From contig JANQFV010000068.1 of assembly GCA_028277645.1 (NCBI GenBank), forward strand, positions 1-55,062: DNA of 55,062 nucleotides, given 5' to 3'. Shown piece after piece: positions 8,501-18,000 of the stretch; position 1 is the first letter of the stretch; every line of letters begins with the position of its first letter. The translations under genes and the position numbers were made by a program. Below the pieces are notes generated by a model. The model was given only the letters and a program-made list of their open reading frames with translations. It made no database searches and was not told the DNA's origin. The stretch comes from Phycisphaerae bacterium. GTDB lineage: Bacteria > Planctomycetota > Phycisphaerae > UBA1845 > Fen-1342.

Positions 8501-9496
8501 ATGAACGTCTACTACGAGGAATCGAAAAGCGGTATCAGACCCGCTCCGGAGTTCGCCAAGAAGGGACTGGCTGAGTTCTCCGTCAACGTCGGCTGGAAAT
8601 GCGATAACGGCTGCTACTACTGCAGCAGTGGTGCTGTGCTGCGTCGACACCCAGTCTTCAAGAAGCTGAAACGCTGGCCGTATGGGCGTGGATACGCCAT
8701 CATCGACCCCAACAAGCCCCAGCTTGTCGCACAGGATGCCCGATCCAAACGCAAACGGGGTTGCGTCATGCTGTGCACGACAGTGGATGCCTGGTCGCCC
8801 GTGGCCCAACAGCACAACCTGGGCCGACAGTGCCTGGCGGCCATTCTCAGTGAGTCGGACTGGACAGTCCGCATTCTGACAAAGAACGCCGCTGTTGTGC
8901 AGGACTTCGATCTCATTGAGCGGTTCCGCAACCGAGTCCAGGTGGGATTGTCCATCACGGCTACACCTGACCGGGCTGACGTCACCCAGGTGCTGGAGCC
9001 CAACGCTTCGTCAATTGATGAGCGGCTTGATGCTCTGCGTGAGGCCCATGAACGTGGGCTGCGGACGTACGCCATGTACTGCCCGCTGCTACCGGGTATC
9101 TGCGATGAGCCGTCCCAGATTGATGAGCTGATGCAACTGGCCGTTGCGTACGGCGCAGAAGAAGTGTTCGTCGAGCCCATCAACGGCCGTGGCACCAATG
9201 TCAACGACGCGATCGGGGCGCTACGCCAGGCAGGCTTTGAAACGGAGTCTGCTGCCCTTGCGAAGGTTCGCACCAAAGCTGGCTGGTCCCGGTACGCGCA
9301 ACAGTTGGCGCAGACGACGCAGGCCAGTGTGCGGGCCAACTTCGATATCCGTGACTTGCGGTTCCTGCTCTATCGTTCGTATCTGAATGCTGCAAACGAG
9401 CGGCTTCTCCGCCGAGACGATGCTGGCATTGTGTGGCTGGGGCAGCCCCGGGAAACACGTAAGCCACGAGCGGAAGGCCGGCTCGTCATGAGCTAG
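8501..9496 (+). CDS. Radical SAM protein, SPL-like
   Basis: The ATG at 8501 is chosen for AGGAG 8-9 bp upstream. The 331-residue product carries the radical-SAM cluster motif C34-x3-C38-x2-C41 (CDNGCYYC). It continues with the SPL/Elp3-type layout of the superfamily: MLCTTVDAW, then ILTKNAAVVQDFDLI, VGLSITA, and a later 'YCPLLPG...FVEPINGRG' strand. Spore-photoproduct-lyase-like proteins of this shape occur in phages and plasmids; the substrate is unknown here. It follows the primase-helicase by 127 bp on the same strand. A large palindrome begins 19 bp after its stop codon. Confidence 0.75.
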   Translation: MNVYYEESKSGIRPAPEFAKKGLAEFSVNVGWKCDNGCYYCSSGAVLRRHPVFKKLKRWPYGRGYAIIDPNKPQLVAQDARSKRKRGCVMLCTTVDAWSPVAQQHNLGRQCLAAILSESDWTVRILTKNAAVVQDFDLIERFRNRVQVGLSITATPDRADVTQVLEPNASSIDERLDALREAHERGLRTYAMYCPLLPGICDEPSQIDELMQLAVAYGAEEVFVEPINGRGTNVNDAIGALRQAGFETESAALAKVRTKAGWSRYAQQLAQTTQASVRANFDIRDLRFLLYRSYLNAANERLLRRDDAGIVWLGQPRETRKPRAEGRLVMS

Positions 9497-9514
9497 GTCG
9501 GCGACCGTGAGCTG

Positions 9515-9535
9515 GGGTGGTCAAATTGACCACCC
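9515..9535. repeat. Palindrome copy 1
   Basis: The core GGTGGTCAAATTGACCACC is a perfect palindrome around a single central A, with arms of 10 bp here (one more G:C pair each side). It lies in the intergenic region 19 bp after the radical SAM gene. The same core recurs at 37605-37627 and, with a central T, at 53540-53558. The stem could also act as a transcription terminator hairpin here, but the other two copies are inside genes. Confidence 0.85.
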
Positions 9536-9639
9536 TGGCCACCCCAGACAGGGGTTTTTCGCCACCTGACGCAGGGAATGCCCACCAGCACCCTGATAGT
9601 GAATAGCGCTTTGGGAGCGGTTTGGGCCAGTTGCTGGCC

Positions 9640-9894
9640 TCATCTGTCGATGACCGTCGCCCAGGTATGGCCGTTGGGACAGCAGACAACAGGACGATTG
9701 GTGGGGCTCTCCGGCGCGTCATCGCGTTCCAGCACTGTCCGCTGTTCGTCCCACCAGATGTCGGTCTCACCGCCGTACTCGACTTCGACGTCGGGTCCGG
9801 GATCAATGTTGAAATCAGCCCGCCCCGAGATTCGCTCCAGGGTACCCTGAGCCGGTGCGCCGCATTCAGGGCACAGAGGTGTGTGTAGCTTCAT
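9640..9894 (-). CDS. Small zinc-ribbon protein
   Basis: An 84-residue minus-strand protein that starts MKLHTPLCPECGAPAQGTLE, with the ATG at 9894 preceded by GGAG 8 bp away. CPEC near the start and CCPNGHTW near the end form a likely four-ligand zinc site. The intervening part is acidic (DPGPDVEVEYGGETDIWWDE). The function is unknown. Small genes of this kind are common in planctomycete mobile elements, and a similar style is seen at 53-55 kb. Confidence 0.65.
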   Translation of the reverse strand: MKLHTPLCPECGAPAQGTLERISGRADFNIDPGPDVEVEYGGETDIWWDEQRTVLERDDAPESPTNRPVVCCPNGHTWATVIDR

Positions 9895-10089
9895 AGTTTG
9901 CACTCCATAGACTCAACAGGCCGCTGGATTAACGGGTGCGCGACCATCTAACGTTGGCGTTTCGTCTCATTGTATACATAGCTCGTGCTCAGCGCCAGCC
10001 GGTCCTGCGAATCATCCCACCAGCGTCGGCTTGCATCAGGATCTGACACCGCCGTGTGCGAGTTTTTTTCTCACACGCCGCAGTGATAT

Positions 10090-10118
10090 TTGCGCTTTGC
10101 GGGACGATGCGCTATGCT
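10090..10118 (+). promoter_or_regulatory. Promoter of the first A-B cassette
   Basis: TTGCGC (10090-10095), a 17-bp spacer, then TATGCT (10113-10118), 45 bp upstream of the A gene start. The same -35 hexamer and spacing recur before the second copy (11240-11268), which supports both. Confidence 0.5.
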
Positions 10119-10162
10119 GGGATCAGTGATGAATATGTTGTTTCTGTGCTTGGAGACTGAAT

Positions 10163-10501
10163 ATGCCCCCTATTGACTACATCGAAGCCCACGTTCGCTA
10201 TCTCTCTGCTGATGCCCTCGATTCGATCCGTCCCCTGGCTCGTCGGTGCGGTTTTCGCCCCGCGATGGCTGATGTTGTGCGTTTCGCCGTCGAATTCGTC
10301 GCTGCTCTGTATGGGCACGCCGACGACAACGGCTGCATCCCCTTCCTGCCCGATGATTTTCGCTGGCCGCGGGCCATGCCCAAGACCCGCAGCGGCCTGG
10401 ACCGGATGGAACGCCGCAGACGGGCCGAGGAACTGCGTCAACGCCATCAAGCTGCCCTGACACCCTCCCAGAGCCCTCAGGAAGGCGACCTTGGCTCGTA
10501 A
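10163..10501 (+). CDS. Cassette protein A (unknown function)
   Basis: A 112-residue protein with GGAG about 12 bp before the ATG. Residues about 14-68 (LSADALDSIRPLARRCGF, then VVRFAVEFVAALY and IPFLPDDFRW) form a module seen again twice in the protein at 11320. The rest is a basic/glutamine-rich tail (RMERRRRAEELRQRHQ). No known domain is recognised; the short helical module could be DNA binding, but that is a guess. Its neighbour B (10631) also has a paralogue in the second cassette. Confidence 0.65.
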   Translation: MPPIDYIEAHVRYLSADALDSIRPLARRCGFRPAMADVVRFAVEFVAALYGHADDNGCIPFLPDDFRWPRAMPKTRSGLDRMERRRRAEELRQRHQAALTPSQSPQEGDLGS

Positions 10502-10630
10502 CCGTCGTGTCCCGTGTAGCTGCCGCCGTGGTGTCCTTCGTTCAACCATGCTCCAGCGCGAAGGCCCACGGTGGCAGATTAGGCGTAATACGTTACACGG
10601 ACACCGAACAACGGCGTTTCCCGCACCAGG

Positions 10631-11050
10631 ATGTCGCTCAACACGACCACTGAGGAGCGGCTCATGATCGAAAACACCTGCTACGAACGTCAAGTCGCCC
10701 GTGAGCTGCACCAGGAAGCGGTGACGCGGGCGTACGAGATTCTGCGTCGCACCGGCGATATCGGATGCGTGTTCCGGGACCGCGAGCTGACAGCCACGTT
10801 CAAGTTCTACCTGCGGTCTATCCGGGGTGAGCACGAACTGGCCCAGCAGTACCGCCGAGACACCATCAACGAGCTCATCTACAACTCGGCCATGTTCCGC
10901 CTGTTGATGCACAGCCTGCCGCGGAGTTTCGTGCAGGAGATGATCAGTCCACCCATTCAATCGAAGATGGAAGCCGTCATGCGCGCACCTGTCCCCGTCC
11001 CCAGGCCCATAGGGCGTGCCAATGCCGATGTACAGCCGTCCCAGACGTAG
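10631..11050 (+). CDS. Cassette protein B (unknown function)
   Basis: A 139-residue protein. The ATG at 10631 is preferred because the paralogue at 11965 also begins MS-x-x-TTEER. An ATG at 10664 has a better Shine-Dalgarno (GAGGAG) and would remove this shared segment. The shared module reads LRRTGDIGCVFRDRELTATFKFYL here and LRRTRDIDNVLADQQVAPFMKYL in the paralogue. The C-terminal 25 residues are proline-rich. No cysteines form an obvious metal site. Function unknown. Confidence 0.6.
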   Translation: MSLNTTTEERLMIENTCYERQVARELHQEAVTRAYEILRRTGDIGCVFRDRELTATFKFYLRSIRGEHELAQQYRRDTINELIYNSAMFRLLMHSLPRSFVQEMISPPIQSKMEAVMRAPVPVPRPIGRANADVQPSQT

Positions 11051-11239
11051 ATGTGTAACGCGTTATACATCGTCATTACCAGCATCCCAGTCCTGTAACG
11101 GCGTTGCACGGCGGCCGACGTTCTGCGCATGACCCGCACGGTGTGTGCGTGTCCCCGTCTCCCCCCACCGCCAGCTCGCACATCAGGAAGGCGCCTGGCG
11201 CTTCTGCTCAAAGAGTTCTTCGCGGGATAGTTGCTTGAT

Positions 11240-11268
11240 TTGCGCAACGCTGTCCCGGTTGCTATAAT
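11240..11268 (+). promoter_or_regulatory. Promoter of the second A'-B' cassette
   Basis: TTGCGC (11240-11245), a 17-bp spacer, then a consensus TATAAT (11263-11268), about 50 bp before the A' start. It is the strongest sigma-70-like promoter noticed in the window. Confidence 0.65.
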
Positions 11269-11319
11269 GTCTATGTATGTTATGGATCCTAGTATTGTCT
11301 CTTCTTGTAGGTATTAGTT

Positions 11320-11868
11320 ATGACTGATATGATGACTACGACTGTTGGCCTGGAGGATGTGTCCGAGGACATCCTGGACATGCTGCGCCCGTTCGCACGC
11401 CGCTGCGGGTTTGAAACCTCACCGTCTGGCATTATTCACTTCTGTATCGCCCTGACGGAACGTCTGCACAAACGCAAGAACAGCAAGGGGCAGATCCCGT
11501 TTGTGCCCCCTGACTCTCGGTGGTCAATTAATCTTGATTCCGGCAGGTACGACGATTTCAACATCGACGTGACCGTGCCTGATGTTCCCGTGGACACGCT
11601 GGAACGGCTTCGTCCCGACGCCCAAGAACACCTCTATGGCGCTGCGCTCGAGGAGGTGATCCGGTTCGCGATGCAAGTTACCGTGGAGCTGACCACGTAC
11701 GCATCGATGGATTACACCATCCCCGATTGGCGCACCGCCTTTCCCCGGCCCGACGATCCCGAGGAGGACGAGCGTTTGTCGAACAAGATGCTCGCGTTGG
11801 TGATTGAAGCAAGTGAACGCGAGGACAGAGAGCGCGAGCGGCATGCAGCTGGGGATGCGTCTGCATAA
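11320..11868 (+). CDS. Cassette protein A' with a doubled A module
   Basis: A 182-residue paralogue of the protein at 10163. Residues about 14-68 repeat the A module (DILDMLRPFARRCGF ... GQIPFVPPDSRW). Residues about 85-145 hold a second, more diverged copy (DTLERLRPDAQEHLYG ... EEVIRFAMQVTVEL ... YTIPDWRTAF). The tail is highly charged (ASEREDRERERH). Length relative to A is explained by the internal duplication. It has its own strong promoter and is followed by B' after 96 bp. Function unknown. Confidence 0.65.
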   Translation: MTDMMTTTVGLEDVSEDILDMLRPFARRCGFETSPSGIIHFCIALTERLHKRKNSKGQIPFVPPDSRWSINLDSGRYDDFNIDVTVPDVPVDTLERLRPDAQEHLYGAALEEVIRFAMQVTVELTTYASMDYTIPDWRTAFPRPDDPEEDERLSNKMLALVIEASEREDRERERHAAGDASA

Positions 11869-11964
11869 CCGCCTGGGGAGGGAATCGGAGCAGTATTACT
11901 GTCGATGCGGGCGCAGGGAGCCCGCAGCATTGTCCTGCGAATTGCAGGCTGAGAGAGAATTGAC

Positions 11965-12687
11965 ATGAGCGTATCAACGACAGAAGAGCGGGTAGTGGAT
12001 CTTGATAGCCTCGAAGCACGGTTGGCCCGGGCATGTACGACGCTGCGTCGCACACGCGACATTGACAACGTGCTCGCCGACCAGCAGGTCGCCCCGTTCA
12101 TGAAGTATCTGCTGCCGTCCGACGAGCCAGCTTACGTCGCCGTCGCTATGGAACGACTGAAGTCCTTGCGGAATGCTGCCCGAAGCGGTGCTCGGATGCT
12201 GCGACCGCTTGAACAGTGGATGTGCGACGATTGCAGGATGGTGATCGAGGAGCCTGCACATGGCTATCTGGAATGGCTGATGACCGGCCACAAGGCCTGT
12301 GGCTTTCGTATCGTGCACCATCTGCCACACTCGCCCCAAGCCGCCAGCAACGGCGGCCGGGGCTGCTACCGACACAATCTCCGCCCCGAAAGCTGCGGCG
12401 CATCATTACACGAATACGTAGGTCACGCGGGGCTGCCAATGTTGCTCAGCTTCCTTGATCCGGGGTCTTGCCAGACGCCGGAGTATGCCGGACCGGAAGT
12501 TGTGAGCGTGCGAGAGTGGGGCAACCTCTTCCGACGGTTGCACTTGCCGTACTACGAGGAGGCGCAACTCTACTGGACCGACGCGGTGCAGGATGGGTTC
12601 CTGGAGTCGATGAACGAAGTCGCGATCTATCAGGCAGAGTTTCTCGTGCAGATCATCGAACACTACGGGGGCGAACAGACCGGCTGA
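11965..12687 (+). CDS. Cassette protein B' fused to a Cys/His-rich domain
   Basis: A 240-residue protein. Residues 1-60 are the B module shared with the protein at 10631. From about 87 a separate domain begins: WMCDDCRMVIEEPAHGYLEW, then GFRIVHHLPHSP, C-x(9)-C, and EYVGHAGLPMLLSFL. The pattern (CxxC, 'G..EWL', 'RIVHH..SP', 'G..GL..LLSF') resembles a widespread uncharacterised bacterial protein that probably binds zinc. The last 60 residues are helical and acidic. It ends 86 bp before cas4-cas1 on the same strand, so cotranscription with the cas genes is possible. Function unknown. Confidence 0.65.
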   Translation: MSVSTTEERVVDLDSLEARLARACTTLRRTRDIDNVLADQQVAPFMKYLLPSDEPAYVAVAMERLKSLRNAARSGARMLRPLEQWMCDDCRMVIEEPAHGYLEWLMTGHKACGFRIVHHLPHSPQAASNGGRGCYRHNLRPESCGASLHEYVGHAGLPMLLSFLDPGSCQTPEYAGPEVVSVREWGNLFRRLHLPYYEEAQLYWTDAVQDGFLESMNEVAIYQAEFLVQIIEHYGGEQTG

Positions 12688-12773
12688 GGCAGCCGCGGCA
12701 CTGTCGTTGGAGCGGTGACTGGCTGATCTTACGGCCCTTTACTTCGCGCCATGAACGTGCCGAACAAGCTGGT

Positions 12774-14561
12774 ATGGAGCATCATCTTTGGCCAGCCCGT
12801 GGTGTCGCAGAGCATGCCTACTGCCCGCGACTGTTCTACTACATGGCTGTCGAGGGCATCTTCGCGCCGAATGCGGACACCGAGCACGGGGCTGGTGTCC
12901 ACAGCCGTGTTGATCGTCCCAGCGCCAGGCCAACAGCCTCGCCTGGCGATCGACCCGCGGCCAACTCCGGTCACAAGCGAACCGTAAAACCGGAAGACAG
13001 CGAAGCCGACGTCGATCGCCCCCAAGTGATACGCAGTTTGGCGCTGAGCAGTGAGCGTCTGGGCGTCACCGCAAAACTCGACCTTGCCGAGGTCAACGGT
13101 AATACAGCGATTCCCGTAGAGTACCGCAAAGGACACCCCGATCGTCGCGGCAAGGCGGCCGAGGCGATCGACGAGATGCTCGCGCCGCCGGTGACGCCCC
13201 CAGCAGAGCCCTGGCCAACCGATCGAGTGCAAGTGGGCCTCCAGGTTCTACTACTGGAGGAAGAGGGCTATTCCGTACCGCGCGCCATCGTGTACTACGC
13301 TGCCGAGCGACATCGGTTGGAGTTGCGTGTGGACGATGAGCTTCGTCAATGCGCTTTGGCTGAACTGCAGAACGCCCGACGCACAGCAGGCGGAGCACGG
13401 CCTGCGCCACTGCACAACGACCCCAAATGTCCGCGCTGTTCGCTGCAGCCGATCTGCCTACCCGACGAGGTCAATGCCCTGTGCCCCGATGAACACGGGC
13501 CAACTGGCGAACAGGCGATTTCGCAGCGGAAGTTGTGGCCGTCGCGGGACGATGGCATACACATCGTACTCCAGCGCGAGGGCGTGCGGGTGGGCGTGCG
13601 TGGCAAGTCCGTTCGCGTCACCGACAAGGACGGGAAGCTGGTTCGCGACTTTCCCCTTTCCAGCATGGAATCGTTGGCGCTGGTCGGAGCGGTTCAAGTC
13701 TCCACGCAGGCCCTTCAGGTCTTTGCCGACAAGGAGATTCCGGTCGCGTTCCTTACCTCTGCCGGTAGGCTAACGGCGATGATGGACCCGCTGGGGCCGG
13801 TCAGTGCCGCCGTTCGCACAGCACAGGTCCGGGGGCTCGACGATCCTACCCGTGTGATTGAGCTGGCCAGAGCCGTGACCGTCGCTAAGATCGCCAACCA
13901 GCGCACCCTTCTGATGCGCAATCATGCAAACCTCCCCGCTAGAGTCGCCTTGGACCTGCAAGCGGCCCACGCCGCAGCCGAGCAGGCAATTACGTTGGAC
14001 GAACTGCGGGGACACGAAGGCAACGCCGCCGCGATCTACTTCAAGCACTTCTCCGGCATGTTCAAGGAGAACGCCCGGGCGGTCGCTACGCGTTTTGACG
14101 AGAACGGCCGCCAACGTCGCCCACCGCCCGACGCGATCAACGCTGTCCTATCGTTTGGCTACTCGATGCTCACGAACGAGTGCACCGCCGCGTGCCGCTT
14201 AGCCAATCTCGAACCAGTGATCGGCGCACTGCACGCCACCCGCCCTGGTCGTCCGGCAATGTCGCTCGACCTGATGGAGCCCTTCCGCCCACTCATCGCA
14301 GACTCCGTTGCGATCTCGGCGTTTAACCGCGGCGAACTGACCGAGGGCCACTTCCTCGACACCGCCGCCGGCTGCGCGCTCACCGACGCCGGCCGCAAGG
14401 CGTTCTTCTCCGCCTACGGTCGCCGTATGGATACCGAGGTGACCCACCCCGTCTTCGGTTATCGGTTGAGCTATCGTCGTATGCTGATGCTGCACGCCCG
14501 GCTGATCGCGGCGTGGTTGCTCGGCGAAGTCCCCGACCTCGCGTTCCTCACGACGCGATGA
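12774..14561 (+). CDS. cas4-cas1: Cas4-Cas1 fusion, CRISPR adaptation nuclease-integrase
   Basis: A fusion that trims and integrates new spacers together with Cas2; this fusion is typical of type V-B and type I-G loci. Cas4 part (about 1-250): YC17PRLFYY, NADTEHGAGVHSRVD, the RecB-like VE116YRK119G, and the C-terminal cysteines C219PRC222 and C228, giving four ligands for an Fe-S cluster. Cas1 part (about 255-595): LSFGYSMLTNE469C, GALH487ATRPGRPAMSLD499LME502PFRPL, matching the metal-binding E, H and D/E residues. All key residues are present. The ATG at 12774 lies just before the conserved Cas4 start; the frame is open further upstream but with no better start, and no clear Shine-Dalgarno is seen. 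Confidence 0.93.
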   Translation: MEHHLWPARGVAEHAYCPRLFYYMAVEGIFAPNADTEHGAGVHSRVDRPSARPTASPGDRPAANSGHKRTVKPEDSEADVDRPQVIRSLALSSERLGVTAKLDLAEVNGNTAIPVEYRKGHPDRRGKAAEAIDEMLAPPVTPPAEPWPTDRVQVGLQVLLLEEEGYSVPRAIVYYAAERHRLELRVDDELRQCALAELQNARRTAGGARPAPLHNDPKCPRCSLQPICLPDEVNALCPDEHGPTGEQAISQRKLWPSRDDGIHIVLQREGVRVGVRGKSVRVTDKDGKLVRDFPLSSMESLALVGAVQVSTQALQVFADKEIPVAFLTSAGRLTAMMDPLGPVSAAVRTAQVRGLDDPTRVIELARAVTVAKIANQRTLLMRNHANLPARVALDLQAAHAAAEQAITLDELRGHEGNAAAIYFKHFSGMFKENARAVATRFDENGRQRRPPPDAINAVLSFGYSMLTNECTAACRLANLEPVIGALHATRPGRPAMSLDLMEPFRPLIADSVAISAFNRGELTEGHFLDTAAGCALTDAGRKAFFSAYGRRMDTEVTHPVFGYRLSYRRMLMLHARLIAAWLLGEVPDLAFLTTR

Positions 14562-14696
14562 TCAGGGCCACGACCGTCAGAGAGCGGGCCAGGAGTACCA
14601 GCGCCGCGACCCCGCGCGATTACACGATCCCCGAGGGAGGTTTACAGACGACCGGCTCATGGCTGCTTGCTGACGGCTGAAAGCTGAGGGCTTCCG

Positions 14697-14987
14697 ATGC
14701 GACGCTGCTACCTCGTCTGCTATGACGTCCGCGACCCCAAGCGCCTCCGCCGCACGCACAAGCTGATGAAGGCGTACGGCGAGCCCTGGCAGTACTCCGT
14801 TTTTTACTGCACGCTCAAGGACATCGACCGCGTTCGGCTGGAGAACGAACTCCGCGAGATCCTGAACCTCAAGAAAGACCAGGTCCTCATGGTCGATCTT
14901 GGCTCCAACGAAGATGCTGCTCGCGACTCTACCGCTGTTCTGGGGGCTCCACCCCCTCAACAAGACGACGGAATGGTGGTAATCTGA
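14697..14987 (+). CDS. cas2: Cas2, CRISPR adaptation subunit
   Basis: A 96-residue ferredoxin-fold protein. MRRCYLVCYDVRDPKRLRR contains the conserved Asp after the first strand (YD10V), followed by KAYGEPWQYSVFYCTL, the usual second strand, and VLMVDLGSNED. It scaffolds the Cas1 dimers in the spacer integration complex. It lies 135 bp after cas4-cas1 and 84 bp before cas12b, on the same strand. The C-terminal tail is proline- and glutamine-rich. The ATG is kept because the family starts directly at the first strand. Confidence 0.93.
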   Translation: MRRCYLVCYDVRDPKRLRRTHKLMKAYGEPWQYSVFYCTLKDIDRVRLENELREILNLKKDQVLMVDLGSNEDAARDSTAVLGAPPPQQDDGMVVI

Positions 14988-15071
14988 CCTCCCGCCGGGC
15001 CGTTTGGGCCTGGCACAATTCGAGCCCGGGCATATCGGTCGGAATGGCGGGGCTCGGGGAGGTGTTGAGTC

Positions 15072-18000
15072 GTGGCCAAGGGCACTGGTAGCGCAACAGC
15101 GGCGGGAAACCACACGAAGATCGAGCCCGTGACGACACAACGAGCATACACGCTCCGTTTGCGGGGGACTGACCCGACCGACGATTCGTGGCGTGACGCC
15201 CTGTGGGCGACACACGAGGCGATCAACAAAGGCGCGAAGGCGTTTGGCAACTGGCTGCTGACGCTCCGTGGTGGCTTGTCGCACGAACTGGCGGATGCGA
15301 AGGTCAGCGCGGGCAAGGGCAAGCCGGACCGCGATCCAACGGCTGAGGAGCGCCGCAATCGCCGGATTCTGCTCGCCCTGTCGTGGCTCAGTGTCGAGGA
15401 CGAATGCGGCGCTCCTGATGGCGAACTCCGCGTGGCGACGGGACGCGATGAGCCGGCTGATCGGTGCAAGAAGGTCGGCGGCGCGCTGCATGAGATTCTG
15501 AAGGGCCGCCGGATTCCGGAAAGCGAGATCGGCGACCCGGCGAAGCCCCCGGAAGATCAGCCCGGCACCTGGATCGGCGACTGCGCGCCGTCGCTCTCGG
15601 CCGCCATTCGCGACGATGCAGTGTGGGTGAATCGCAGCGTCGCTTTCGGACAATTGACGTCGTCATTAGCCGGCCTGGACCAAGCGTACGCCGAGCAGTT
15701 GACCTTCTCATTCTTCGGGCCGCTGCCCGACTACTTCCAGCTTCCCGGAATCGATGATGAAGCAGCGGTCTCGGGAGGCCAAGAGCCTGAGTTCCGGACC
15801 CTGGCAAGGCAATGGGCCAGTACCAACTTCGGCACCGGAAAGAAAAGCGATACCCGCCAGATCGTCAATGCGCTGAAACAGCTCAGTGGCGCGGATGTCG
15901 CTCCTCTGGCGAATGAACCCAAGCACACGGTGTTGTCCCGCTTGATGGAAGCACTGACGGGAGCGCCCGGCGACTGCACCGAAGATGCGTTTCGCGCTAC
16001 CGTCGGCTGGACCACCGGCCGCGCTTCCAAGGGCCGTCTGGCCGTGCAGAACCTGCCCGATCCCCCTTCGCTCGCCGATCTTCAGACGCTGCAGCAGAAG
16101 TTCTCCGAAGAGGCGCGCGACAAGGAGGCGAAAGCCGGCTCACGCGAAGCCCCAAGTTGGATGCCCAGCCTCCAGGAGAAGATAGAGCAGGGCGTCGGGA
16201 TGCCATTCGTCAATCAGCGCAACTTGATCGGCGAGTTCTCCGTCATGCTCGATCACGCTGCCCGGCGCGTTTCGATTGCTCACACGTGGATCAAACGCGC
16301 CGAAGCCGAGCGGCAGCGCTTCTCGGAGGATGCCCGCCGGCTCGATGACGTTGCAGCGGACGCCAAGCAGTGGCTCGACGATTTCTGCGACGCGCGGTCC
16401 GGCATCACGGGCGCGGCGACGGCCTACCGCATTCGCCGGCGAGCGATCGAAGCCTGGGATCGCGTGGTGCAGCGCTGGTCACGTACTGATTGCACGACAA
16501 TCGAGGGCCGCATTGCCGCAGCCCGCGAACTGCAGGCCGATCCCGAGATCGACAAGTTCGGCGACATTCAGCTCTTCGAGGCGCTCGCCGTGGATGATGC
16601 CAAGAGCGTCTGGCAACCGAATGGCAAGCCCACGCCCGATCCGCTGAAGGACTACGTTGCCGCCCATGACGCGCTGGACAAGCAACGCCGCTTCAAGGTG
16701 CCCGCGTACCGCCATCCGGACCCGCTCGCACATCCCGTCTTCGGCGACTTCGGTAACTCGCGCTGGGACATCCGATTCGCGGTCCACGAAGCGGCCAAAG
16801 CCGCAGCCAAGAAGAGCCGCAACAAGAACTCCGACCATGATTGGCTGGAAGACCAGCGCGGGCTCCGGATGGGGCTTTGGAACGGGCAGGAAGTTCAGCA
16901 CGTAGACCTGCGCTGGTCGTCCAAACGTCTCACTGCAGATCTGGCGCTCCGTGACAATCAGAATGACGATCAGTGTGACGTCACCCGGGCCGATCGGCTG
17001 GGGCGCGCCACCGCCGGGCTTTCTTCCGAACAGTCCGCCCGAGTCGCCGGACTGTTCGAGTTGAAGGACTGGAACGGCCGTCTCCAGGCGCCCCGCGTCC
17101 AACTGGATGCCATCGCCGCGCGTGTGGACAACCACGGCTGGGACGATACGGCTCGCCGCATGCGCGACAAGCTGAACTGGCTGATTACATTCTCGGCGAA
17201 GCTGCAGCCGACAGGCGCTTGGATTCCGTTTGCCGCGGCGCAGACGCTCATCGACACCAAGAGGCAGATCGAACTTAAACCGCGGAACTCGAAAGACGAG
17301 TGGCGCGGTCTCGCCTATCCCTTCTGGCATCCGGACAATGGGGGTCGCAAGGGACGCGCTCGGCATGACCTCGCCCGCCTCCCCGGTCTGCGCGTTCTCT
17401 CAGTCGATCTCGGCCACCGCTTCGCTGCCGCCTGCGCTGTATGGGAGACACTGACTACCGAGGATTTCGAGCGCGAAATCGCCGGCCGCAAGGTCGTCGC
17501 TGGAGACCCGTCCGAGACTGCGCTGTACCTCCACACCCGCCATACAGATGCCCAGGGCAAGCACCACACGACCGTTTACCGCCGCATCGGCGCGGACCGG
17601 CTCGCCGACGGCAAGCCACACCCCGCCCCCTGGGCCCGCCTCGATCGGCAGTTCCTCATCAAGCTCCAGGGCGAAGACAGGCCGCCGCGCGCCGCGTCTC
17701 GGGAAGAAGTCGACTACGTTCGCCAACTGGAAGCGGAACTCGGTCGAATCCGAGACGAACACAACCCACTGCCACGTCGCGTTGATAGACTCATGGCCGA
17801 AGCCGTCCGCTCCGTCCGTCTGGCCCTGCGGCATCATGGCGACATGGCCCGTATCGCCTACGCGTTCAAGCCAGATGGCGCCTTGCACACCCCCGGCGGC
17901 GGCTCACATGTGCACACCGTGGACTCCCGCAAGAAGGCCGTGCGCGACGCCCTCGTTCGCTGGCGCGAGCGTGCGACGAGCGCCCGGTGGAGGGACGACT

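Noticed and set aside
12468..12773. N-terminal extension of Cas4-Cas1 back to 12468
   Set aside because: That part overlaps the B' gene on the same strand and does not resemble Cas4; the conserved Cas4 start is at about 12774.
12895..12926. GTGTCCA followed by TTGATC, resembling a split anti-repeat on the plus strand
   Set aside because: It lies within the conserved Cas4 coding motif (GVHSRVD), lacks the enclosing stem, and the candidate at 19492-19545 is longer and better placed.
14559..14567. TGATCAGGG, a 9-base match to the repeat complement at the cas4-cas1 stop
   Set aside because: No second anti-repeat segment or stem accompanies it; a 9-base match is weak beside the candidate after cas12b.
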